This document shows, piece by piece, positions 6,611 to 13,084 of a stretch of DNA of 13,184 bases. A program made the position numbers and the translations under genes. The notes beneath the pieces were generated by a model. The model did no database searches. It was not told the DNA's origin and saw nothing but the letters and a program-made list of their open reading frames with translations. This DNA is from Actinomycetales bacterium (lineage in GTDB: Bacteria; Actinomycetota; Actinomycetes; Actinomycetales; BWSM-131), in contig JASBSH010000322.1 in NCBI GenBank assembly GCA_030149025.1, forward strand, positions 1 to 13,184, in the 5' to 3' direction. Each line of letters starts with the position of its first letter. Within the stretch, counting starts at the first letter, position 1.

Positions 6611-8077
6611 GTGGACGAACTGGGCTGGTCCTTCGCCATCCTCGCCATCACCGCCGTGAGCGTGGCAGGCATCGGGGTATGCGGCGTCCTCGTGCAGCGC
6701 TACCGGGTCCGCGACCGGATGACGCGCATCGACCCGCTGACGGGACTCGGCAACCGCAACCAGCTGACGCAGTCCGCCGAGCATGCGCTCGCAGAGCTGG
6801 ACTTCGAGGACGGCGACGGCAGCCGCGGCCCCGTGCTGATGATGATCGACCTGGACGGGTTCAAGGACGTCAACGACATCCTCGGCCACGCCGCGGGCGA
6901 CGCCGTCCTCGTTCAGGTGGCCGCGCAGCTGCAGACGGCGGCCGGTGACGATGCGCTGGTGACCCGGCTCGGCGGTGACGAGTTCGCGGTCCTCGTGCCG
7001 GGCAGGCACACCAGCGGGCAGGCGGTGCTGCAGGCGAAGAAGCTGCTCGCAGGGCTCGGCGGCGGCGACTTCCGTGCCCAGGGCGTCAGCCTGGACGTGC
7101 GGGCGAGCATCGGTATCGCGATCGCACCCCAGCACGGGCGCGAGCTGTCCGAGCTGCTGCGCCACGCCGACGTCGCGATGTACGAGGCCAAGCGCGGGCG
7201 GGACGGCGTCCGCGTCTACGACCCGGGCGACGACCCGGCCGCGGCGGACCGGCTCGGCACCCTCGCGCTCATCCGAGGGGCGATGGACGACGGCCAGCTG
7301 CACCTGCGCTACCAACCGGTCGTCGAGGCCGGCACCGGACGTCTGCAGGGCTTCGAGGCGCTGCTGCGGTGGGACCATCCCACCCGGGGCCTCATGCTCC
7401 CAGCCGAGTTCATCCCGCTCGTCGAGCGGACCGCGCTGATCCACCCGCTGACGCGGTGGGTGCTGCTGACCGCGCTCCGTCAGGGCGCGGCGTGGCGCTC
7501 GCAGGGGCTCGACGTCACCATCGCGGTGAACATCAGTGCCGTGACCCTGGAGGAGGGCCTGCTCGGGATCGTCGAGGAGGCACTGGCCCTGAGCCGCTGG
7601 CCGGCCGAGCGGCTCATCCTCGAGGTGACGGAGTCCGCGATCACGCTGCAGCCGGAGGTGGCGCAGAGGGTCGTCACCCAGCTCCGGGCGCTGGGCGTGC
7701 AGGTGTCGGTTGACGACTTCGGCGCCGGGTTCACGTCCCTCGGGCTGCTCGGCGGGCTGCCCGTGCACCAGCTGAAGATCGACCGGCAGTTCATCGAGCG
7801 GCTCGGTCAGTCGCACCACGACGCGATCGTCACGTCGATCATCGACCTCGGCCACCGGCTGGGGCTGGTCGTGGTCGCCGAAGGGGTCGAGACCGAGTCG
7901 TCCGCCAAGCGCCTGACCCGGCTCGGCTGCGACGAGCTGCAGGGGTTCTTCTACGCCCGTCCGCTGCCGGCCGAGGACGTCATCGACTGGATCGCCGCGC
8001 TGCCGCGACAGCTGCCGTCCCCGCAGTCGGGCAGCGACAGCCGCGATGCCACGGAGCCGACCAACGCCCTCAACTGA
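6611..8077 (+). CDS. Membrane-anchored GGDEF-EAL cyclic-di-GMP turnover protein
   Basis: The 488-residue protein has one N-terminal membrane helix (about 5-29), a GGDEF domain (about 38-205, intact GGDEF at 121-125) and an EAL domain (about 213-465). EAL features present: EAL at 249-251, NIS at 307-309, EVTES 338-342, DDFG 368-371, KIDR 389-392 and AEGVET 423-428, so both synthesis and hydrolysis of c-di-GMP look possible. The inhibitory RxxD site expected at about 112-115 is absent (GDDA), so product inhibition may be missing. No sensor domain lies between the helix and GGDEF. The GTG start has GAGG 9 nt upstream. A mobile element begins 18 bp after the stop and has left the gene intact. Confidence 0.95.
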   Translation: MDELGWSFAILAITAVSVAGIGVCGVLVQRYRVRDRMTRIDPLTGLGNRNQLTQSAEHALAELDFEDGDGSRGPVLMMIDLDGFKDVNDILGHAAGDAVLVQVAAQLQTAAGDDALVTRLGGDEFAVLVPGRHTSGQAVLQAKKLLAGLGGGDFRAQGVSLDVRASIGIAIAPQHGRELSELLRHADVAMYEAKRGRDGVRVYDPGDDPAAADRLGTLALIRGAMDDGQLHLRYQPVVEAGTGRLQGFEALLRWDHPTRGLMLPAEFIPLVERTALIHPLTRWVLLTALRQGAAWRSQGLDVTIAVNISAVTLEEGLLGIVEEALALSRWPAERLILEVTESAITLQPEVAQRVVTQLRALGVQVSVDDFGAGFTSLGLLGGLPVHQLKIDRQFIERLGQSHHDAIVTSIIDLGHRLGLVVVAEGVETESSAKRLTRLGCDELQGFFYARPLPAEDVIDWIAALPRQLPSPQSGSDSRDATEPTNALN

Positions 8078-8129
8078 CCGTTCACTCGGCCGTTGGGGGC
8101 TGTCAATTTCTGAAGTCGGCTGCACGAGT

Positions 8130-8248
8130 GTCCGCACTCATGTGCACGACCTACGTATTCTCTAGGTTGGCGGGCGAACAACCATGGCGTTGGATACCGC
8201 CCGCCACGGGTGCTCCAGGTGGCGGGTTGTCACTTCGTCGCGGCTGGC
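8130..8248 (+). repeat. Left copy of the 119-bp perfect inverted repeat
   Basis: It is identical, base for base, to the reverse complement of 13066-13184. The match ends abruptly at C8248 (left continues AGTG, right continues TGCT). Outward, the left copy continues at least to 8096, but its partner lies beyond the window. It contains two mutually exclusive hairpins: 8169-8176 with 8198-8205, or 8200-8207 with 8219-8226. A further imperfect palindrome, TGCACGAGTG/CACTCATGTGCA, spans 8121-8146. Confidence 0.98.
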
Positions 8249-8780
8249 AGTGCGCACCGTCATCGACGAACTATCCACGCCCGTCTCGGCACTGCGCACC
8301 GCCTCCCGGCACTCTGTCCAGCGCATCTGGACGACGATAGGTCAGCCCCTCCGCGGCGGCATGGGGCCGTGGTATCCCTACGAGACACTGGCCTGGGAAC
8401 GTCAACAGACCATGCTCGAAGCCGCCGCCACGATCCTGCGCCACATCGAGACCGGCGAAGCCGACGGCCACGGCACCCTGGCCCCGCTCCTGACCCCAAA
8501 GCCGTACCGACCCGTCCCCGATGGCACCCCGCCAGCCGCGACCCCGAGGAACTACTGGCAGGAGGCGATGGAGGCGGCGGACATGGCAATCACCCTCGCT
8601 CAGGACGACCCCGACGCCGCACGGCAACTGCTGACCACCCTCACCGCGCTCAGCCGCACTGAGGCGACCTTCCAGCGAATCCGCGATGACCTGCTCACCC
8701 TGGGCATCCCGGACAACTACCTCCCACAGACGCTGGCCGAGACAGCCGCCGGATCACCCTCGCCAGCTACACGCGCTTGA
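8184..8780 (+). CDS. Hypothetical protein, orphan ORF beginning in the left inverted repeat
   Basis: I do not recognise this protein. The open frame gives 198 residues from ATG 8184, which lies inside the inverted repeat. The first 22 codons therefore belong to the repeat and need not be translated. In-frame alternatives are GTG 8250 (MRTVIDELS, just past the repeat) and ATG 8361 (MGPWYPYETLAWERQQ, 140 residues); none has a clear ribosome-binding site. From about residue 60 on it looks like a real soluble protein: helical and acidic, with Leu/Ala-rich segments and a proline-rich stretch near 100-122, and GC-rich third positions. It has no membrane segment and no known motif. It is convergent with the ABC exporter gene, 107 nt away, and is probably element cargo. 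Confidence 0.55.
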   Translation: MALDTARHGCSRWRVVTSSRLAVRTVIDELSTPVSALRTASRHSVQRIWTTIGQPLRGGMGPWYPYETLAWERQQTMLEAAATILRHIETGEADGHGTLAPLLTPKPYRPVPDGTPPAATPRNYWQEAMEAADMAITLAQDDPDAARQLLTTLTALSRTEATFQRIRDDLLTLGIPDNYLPQTLAETAAGSPSPATRA

Positions 8781-8887
8781 GCGTGGCACGCAAGCCGCAC
8801 CGGATGCACGCCGCGACGCGTAGCGGAGTCGCTAACGGGATGCGTCCATGAAAGAAGTCCGCTGCCGCGAACCTTCCGGAGTCGCCT

Positions 8888-10687
8888 TCACTGGACGCCG
8901 GTCCTGCCAGCGAGTAGCTGATGGTGCGCGAGGTCGCGGTAGAGCTCACTGCTGCTCAGGAGTTCGCCGTGGGTACCTGTGGCGGCCACCCGGCCGGCGT
9001 CGAGGACGACGATTTGGTCTGCGTCGGCCACGGTGGCCAGCCTGTGGGCAACGATCAACACGGTTCGTCCGACGGCGGCGGAGCGGATGGCCTGGTGCAT
9101 CGCACGCTCGTTGCGTCCGTCCAGACTGGCGGTCGGCTCATCAAGCAGGAGCAGTGGCGCATCACCGATCAGAGCACGGGCGATCGCCAGTCGTTGACGT
9201 TCCCCACCGGACAGGCCTACCCCGTCGTCACCGACGACGGCGTCCAAGCCATCGGGGTGCTGCTCGATGCGCTTCAGCAGGTTGACGTCCGCTAGCACTT
9301 TCCGGCAGCGGGTCTCGTCCGTCTCTGGTGCGGCCAGGAGGACGTTGTCTTTGATAGTGCCGGCCAGCACAGGAGCTTCCTGTTCCACGTAGCCAATCCG
9401 GGCGCGCAGCTCGGACCGTGGCACAGTCCGGATGTCGGTCCCGTCGAGGCGGATCGTTCCCTGGTCGGTCTCGTAGAAGCGTTCGATCAAGGCTAGGAGC
9501 GTCGACTTGCCCGCTCCGGATGGCCCGACGACCGCGGTGGTTGACCCGCGCGGGACGGTGAAGCTCACACCCTCCAGCACGGGCTCAGCGTCGCGGTAGG
9601 CGAAGGACACGCCCTCGACGGCGACCATCGCCGGCTCAGGGTCGATGGGCATCTCACCGGGACCTCGATCGCGCGGCCTGGCGTCATCGAGACGGGGAAC
9701 GTTGCTGTCGTCCTCGGTTGGCAGGTCGAGGACTTCTTGGATGCGGGCCAGCGCCCCCAAGGCGGTGCGCACCGTGACGACAGCACTGAACGCGGTGGCC
9801 AGCGGCATCAGCATCATGAACAGGAAGAGGATGAAGGTAACCAGGTCGGCCACCGACAGCCCGCCGGCGGCAACCCGGTACCCACCCACGCCCAGCACCG
9901 CCAAGAATGCACCCTGCACGGCGAGCCCGCTCACCGGCCACAGCACGGCACTGATCCGCACGATGCGGACCCCGAGCCCATAGGCGGCCTGCGCATCGGA
10001 GATGAGCTTGCCCTCCTCTCGCTCGGTAGCGCCGGCGGCCCGTATCGTGCGCACCCCTGACAGTGCTCGCTCGACGCCGGCCGAGACCCGGCCCACGGCC
10101 TCCTGCGAGGCCAGGGTCAGCGCCTGAATGCGGGAACTGACGACCACGACGCTGACCACGGCCACCACGATGACGGCCAGGGTGATGCCCAGCAGGGTCA
10201 GGTCCAGCAGCGCCATCGCGACCAGTGCCCCGACGAAAACCAGCACGCCGCTGACGGCATCGACCAGGCCACCTGTCAGCGCCTCGCGGACCATGGTGGT
10301 GTCCGATCCGACCCGGGAGACCAGGTCACCGGTGCGGCGCGCGTCATACTCCCTGATCGGCAGCCGCAGCAGGCGTCCGAGCAACCGTCGCCGCGCGCTG
10401 AACACGACTGACTCGGCGGTGCGCCCCAGCAGGTACTGCTGGGCGGCGTCCACCACCCCGGCGCCCACGACGAGCCCGACCAGGACCACCACCGCACCGC
10501 TGAGGTCTCGTCCGGCGCCCACGGCGGTGATGACCTGGTGGACCATCACCGGCTGAGCCAGGTTCAGCGCAGCACCGACCAGCGAGATGGCCAGCACGAT
10601 GGCCAGCACCCCGCGCTGCTCCGCCAAGTAGGAGAACAGGTCTCGCAGGCCCGCCTTCGGCGGCGCCCAAGTCGTTCCCTCAGCCAC
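8888..10687 (-). CDS. ABC exporter, fused membrane and ATPase domains (BmrA/LmrA-like half-transporter)
   Basis: The 599-residue protein has an N-terminal six-helix export domain (about 15-310) followed by a nucleotide-binding domain (about 352-590). Motifs: Walker A GPSGAGKST 388-396, Q-loop Gln436, signature LSGGE 492-496, Walker B LLLLDE 512-517, D-loop SLD 521-523 and H-loop His548. All catalytic residues are present, so a homodimer should be active. Such half-transporters export drugs, lipids or peptides from the cytoplasm; the substrate cannot be read from the sequence, and no peptidase domain is present. The GTG start overlaps the end of the upstream HTH gene by 8 nt, indicating translational coupling. 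Expression probably comes from the palindromic promoter at 10939-10969. Confidence 0.95.
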   Translation of the reverse strand: MAEGTTWAPPKAGLRDLFSYLAEQRGVLAIVLAISLVGAALNLAQPVMVHQVITAVGAGRDLSGAVVVLVGLVVGAGVVDAAQQYLLGRTAESVVFSARRRLLGRLLRLPIREYDARRTGDLVSRVGSDTTMVREALTGGLVDAVSGVLVFVGALVAMALLDLTLLGITLAVIVVAVVSVVVVSSRIQALTLASQEAVGRVSAGVERALSGVRTIRAAGATEREEGKLISDAQAAYGLGVRIVRISAVLWPVSGLAVQGAFLAVLGVGGYRVAAGGLSVADLVTFILFLFMMLMPLATAFSAVVTVRTALGALARIQEVLDLPTEDDSNVPRLDDARPRDRGPGEMPIDPEPAMVAVEGVSFAYRDAEPVLEGVSFTVPRGSTTAVVGPSGAGKSTLLALIERFYETDQGTIRLDGTDIRTVPRSELRARIGYVEQEAPVLAGTIKDNVLLAAPETDETRCRKVLADVNLLKRIEQHPDGLDAVVGDDGVGLSGGERQRLAIARALIGDAPLLLLDEPTASLDGRNERAMHQAIRSAAVGRTVLIVAHRLATVADADQIVVLDAGRVAATGTHGELLSSSELYRDLAHHQLLAGRTGVQ

Positions 10688-10910
10688 GACTGAACCGGGT
10701 TCCGCCGTACTTCTTGTGGACCGCCTGCCGGCTCACGCCCAGCACCCGCGCGATCTGCGCCCAGGACGCACCACTCATCCTCGCCCGACGAACCACCACC
10801 GCCTCGGCGCGATTGACCTGACGATGCAGCTCGGCCACCGCAGCCAGCGCCCGCAACGGGTCATCGTCACCGGCCTGGACCACCAGCTCGCTCATCTCCT
10901 GCTCACCCAT
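10680..10910 (-). CDS. Small helix-turn-helix protein, probable regulator of the ABC exporter
   Basis: This 76-residue protein has an acidic N-terminus, a helix (about 18-45) and a C-terminal helix-turn-helix, ASWAQIARVLGVSRQAVHKKY (48-68). Proteins of this size and shape occur in actinomycetes beside transporters and proteases. The open frame reaches 10955, but a start there would precede the promoter, so ATG 10910 (MGEQEMSELV) is chosen; GGAG/GAGG runs precede it by 5-12 nt. The stop overlaps the exporter start (GTGGCTGA, 8 nt shared), so the two form one operon. The perfect palindrome in its own promoter suggests autoregulation; that is inferred. It is too small to carry an obvious ligand domain. 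Confidence 0.85.
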   Translation of the reverse strand: MGEQEMSELVVQAGDDDPLRALAAVAELHRQVNRAEAVVVRRARMSGASWAQIARVLGVSRQAVHKKYGGTRFSRG

Positions 10911-10938
10911 CTCGACCTCTCTCCTACGCGATGGGGCG

Positions 10939-10969
10939 TCAATGTAAATTGACACCCCTGAAGTGTCAA
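10939..10969 (-). promoter_or_regulatory. Promoter and palindromic operator of the HTH-ABC operon
   Basis: On the minus strand TTGACA (10969-10964), a 17-nt spacer and TACATT (10946-10941) form a near-consensus promoter, with RNA expected to start near 10934. TTGACAC-N7-GTGTCAA (10949-10969) is a perfect 7+7 palindrome covering the -35 box, and TCAAT-GTAA-ATTGA (10939-10952) covers the -10. The same palindrome gives a TTGACA on the plus strand (10949-10954), with only a weak TTGGAT 17 nt further on that could serve the resolvase. Confidence 0.75.
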
Positions 10970-11127
10970 CCTTGGATGACGCTTTGCGGCGAGCGACGCT
11001 GGATCGGTATTGGCCCGAGTGTGTCGTTTAGGCCGCCGGAAGACTCGGGAGACCGCCCACAGACGCCGGCCGAGAAGGTCGCCTCCTCGTCGCAAAGGGT
11101 CGTATAAGTGACCAAGGGAAGTGGCCG

Positions 11128-11807
11128 GTGCTGGTGGGGTACATGCGGGTTTCCAAGGCCGCCGGTCCCAGACCACCGACCTGCAACGCGACGCCCTCCT
11201 CGGCGCAGGCGTCGAACCCGATGCTCCGTACGAGGACAAGGCCTCCGGCAAGAAGGAGGATCGCCCCGAACTCGCCGCGTGCCTGAACGCCCTTCGACCC
11301 GGGGACGCCCTGGTCGTGTGGAAGCTCGACCGGCTCGGCCGCGACCTGCGTCACCTGGTCAACGTCGTCCACGACCTCACCACCCGCGGCATCGGCCTGA
11401 AGGTCCTCACCGGCCAGGGCGCGGCCATCGACACCACCACCGCCTCCGGCAAGCTCGTCTTCGGCATCTTCGCCGCCCTGGCCGAGTTCGAACGCGAGCT
11501 CATCTCCGAACGCACCATCGCGGGACTGGCCGCCGCCCGCGCCCGCGGCCGCAAAGGCGGGCGCCCCTACAAGATGACCCCCGCCAAGATCCGCCTCGCG
11601 CAGGCCTCCATGGGACAACCCGGCACGAACGTCGGGGAACTGTGCAAAGAGCTTGGCGTCAGCCGCCAAACCCTCTACCGCCACGTTTCCCCGGCCGGGG
11701 AGCTTCGTCCCGACGGGCGGGAAAAGTCTCGCCGGCCTGTAAAGTCGGCCGGCCTCCTTCCAGTCACAGCTGACGGCAGCGCAAATTCGCTTGGGGAGTC
11801 TGGCTGA
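11128..11807 (+). pseudogene. Tn3-type serine resolvase/invertase, frameshifted near the N-terminus
   Basis: Serine recombinases of this type resolve transposition cointegrates at a res site. From GTG 11128 (AAGGGAAG 6 nt upstream) the frame encodes MLVGYMRVSKA, which carries the catalytic serine (RVS). The rest of the protein, SQTTDLQRDALLGAG...VVWKLDRLGRDLRHL...EFERELISER...GELCKELGVSRQTLYRHVSP, is in another frame. One base appears to be missing at about 11158-11168, where AAG GCC GCC GGT CCC replaces an expected AAG GCC GAC GGN TCC. Read straight from GTG 11121, the protein starts MAGAGGVHAGFQGRRSQTT and lacks the serine. The DNA-binding end is intact. Either the gene is dead or there is a sequencing error. 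The interval starts inside its own promoter region, 160 nt from the exporter promoter. Confidence 0.8.
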
Positions 11808-11841
11808 GCAGCTCCTGCAGTATTCCCTGTCTGAGAACGGG

Positions 11842-11884
11842 GTAACCTCCGCACGGTCCACGACTGTCATCGTGCCGGAGTTAC
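11842..11884. terminator. Imperfect stem-loop between convergent resolvase and tetR
   Basis: GTAAC, TCCG and CACG on the left pair with CGTG, CGGA and GTTAC on the right, with one bulged base on each side and a 15-nt loop. It lies between the resolvase stop (11807) and the tetR stop (11881-11883, partly inside the arm), so it could stop transcription from both sides. There is no T-tract. Confidence 0.35.
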
Positions 11885-12471
11885 GCGGCCCCTCCTGCAA
11901 TGCGCGCCAGTTCTCCCCGCACGATCGCGACTGCCCATCCGGTGTCCTGGGAAGAGGGTTCCATCAACAAATGGATGGCCAGCCCGTCGATGATCGCGTG
12001 GAGTCGCCGGGCCTCCTCTTCGATCTGTCGATCGCGGGGCCTGCCCGCCAGCATCCCCACCAACTGGGTGCATGCCTCGCCCAACTGGTGGTAGGCGTGG
12101 TCCCTAATCGCCTCCAATTTCGGCAGGGCGGGAGTTTCGGCGATCAGGGCGATGTTGACTTCCAGCTCCGCCCGGCTGTCCGGCTCGAGCGGTAGGAGGT
12201 GCTTCACGACCTCCAACGCGTACTGCTGGACATTCTCCGTCCGGGGAATGTCACGAATCCGCTCCCTGGCCCGCTGAACCATCAACTCTGCCGAGAACTC
12301 CAGAAGCTCGGCCCTCGTCGGGAAGAGGTGCCGCAGGGAACCCACGGCCACGCCGGCTTCTTCAGCAACCGAGCGCACCGACACCGCACCGATACCTCGC
12401 TCCCGGATGACCTGCCACACCGCCTGCGCCAACCGGGCTTTGCGCGCGGCACGATCCATCCTCCTCGGCAT
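11881..12471 (-). CDS. TetR-family transcriptional repressor
   Basis: The 196-residue protein has an N-terminal TetR DNA-binding domain with the helix-turn-helix at about 30-50 (SVRSVAEEAGVAVGSLRHLF) and an all-helical C-terminal ligand/dimer domain. The family represses neighbouring genes until a small molecule binds. The ATG at 12471 (MPRRMDRAAR) has no ribosome-binding site, but TAGTTT (12483-12478, minus strand) lies 6 nt upstream, so the transcript is probably leaderless; Met5 with GAGGAGG directly before it is less likely. It is divergent from the membrane-protein gene, and two matching palindromes in the 67-nt gap are its likely operators, one overlapping its own -10. Ligand unknown. 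Confidence 0.93.
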   Translation of the reverse strand: MPRRMDRAARKARLAQAVWQVIRERGIGAVSVRSVAEEAGVAVGSLRHLFPTRAELLEFSAELMVQRARERIRDIPRTENVQQYALEVVKHLLPLEPDSRAELEVNIALIAETPALPKLEAIRDHAYHQLGEACTQLVGMLAGRPRDRQIEEEARRLHAIIDGLAIHLLMEPSSQDTGWAVAIVRGELARIAGGAA

Positions 12472-12481
12472 ACCAACAAAC

Positions 12482-12497
12482 TAGCACGACCGTGCTA
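12482..12497. promoter_or_regulatory. TetR operator O1
   Basis: TAGCACGACCGTGCTA is an inverted repeat with 7-bp perfect arms around 2 bp. It overlaps the candidate tetR -10 (12478-12483) and touches a possible plus-strand -10, TAACGT (12496-12501), so binding could shut both promoters. Confidence 0.75.
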
Positions 12498-12507
12498 ACG
12501 TTTTTGC

Positions 12508-12523
12508 TAGCACAGTCATGCTA
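12508..12523. promoter_or_regulatory. TetR operator O2
   Basis: TAGCACAGTCATGCTA shares 12 of 16 positions with O1 and keeps the TAGCA...TGCTA arms. Its centre is 26 bp from that of O1 and it lies between the candidate promoter and the membrane-protein start, where a bound repressor would block transcription. Confidence 0.7.
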
Positions 12524-12538
12524 CTAACGGGGAGCCCG

Positions 12539-13084
12539 ATGAACCTGATCCTGACCGTCATCATCGCGGCCGAGATCGGCTTCTGGGTCTTCGTCGCGCT
12601 CGGCCTATTGGCCCGCTACGTCCTGCGGAGGCGCCGCACCGGCGCCGTCCTGCTGGCGATGACACCGGTGGTCGATCTGGTGCTCCTCACCGCCGTGATC
12701 ATCAACCTCCAAGGCGGCGGGACCGCCACCTTCTTCCACGGCCTCGCCGCGCTCTACCTCGGAATCTCGATCGCATACGGCCACAAGATGATCAAGTGGG
12801 CCGACATGCGCTTCGCCCACCGTTTCGCCGAGGGCCCCGCCCCTGTCAAGCTCTACGCCTGGGAGTATGCGAAGGAGTGCTGGAAGGACGTCGTACGCAC
12901 CACCGTCGCGGTGGGCATCGCCGCCGGCATCCTGTGGCTGCTCACCACCTTGGTCGATGACCTCAGCAGAACCGAAGCGCTGATGGGCATCTACCCGGTG
13001 CTCGGCATCTGGTTCGTGATCGACCTGCTCTGGGCGATCAGCTACACCCTCTGGCCCAAGAAGCAGCCAGCCGCGACGAAGTGA
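12539..13084 (+). CDS. Five-helix integral membrane protein, YmcC-like
   Basis: The 181-residue protein has five predicted membrane helices (about 4-28, 37-57, 64-82, 119-139, 152-172) with the conserved-looking strings AEIGFWVFVALGLLARY, TPVVDLVLL and YGHKMIKWAD between and within them. From memory it resembles Bacillus YmcC-type membrane proteins of unknown function. ATG 12539 (MNLILTVII) is preferred because GGGGAG precedes it; an in-frame ATG at 12518 falls inside operator O2. It is the probable target of the divergent TetR, which suggests a response to a small molecule or membrane stress. The last six codons or so and the stop (PAATK) lie inside the right inverted repeat, so the C-terminus may be supplied by the transposon end. 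Confidence 0.88.
   Translation: MNLILTVIIAAEIGFWVFVALGLLARYVLRRRRTGAVLLAMTPVVDLVLLTAVIINLQGGGTATFFHGLAALYLGISIAYGHKMIKWADMRFAHRFAEGPAPVKLYAWEYAKECWKDVVRTTVAVGIAAGILWLLTTLVDDLSRTEALMGIYPVLGIWFVIDLLWAISYTLWPKKQPAATK

Noticed and set aside
6587..8137. Minus-strand open frame of 516 codons across the GGDEF-EAL gene
   Set aside because: Antisense shadow; the plus-strand product has all GGDEF and EAL motifs.
8130..8248. CRISPR array or integron attC site at the long repeats
   Set aside because: There are only two copies, in inverted orientation and about 4.8 kb apart, with no spacer series and no integron integrase; terminal inverted repeats explain them better.
11150..11170. Programmed ribosomal frameshift in the resolvase
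   Set aside because: No X-XXY-YYZ slippery heptamer or clear downstream structure is visible; a simple one-base loss or sequencing error is more likely.
11028..11900. Minus-strand open frame of 290 codons opposite the resolvase
   Set aside because: The resolvase frame carries clear family motifs; the antisense frame has none.
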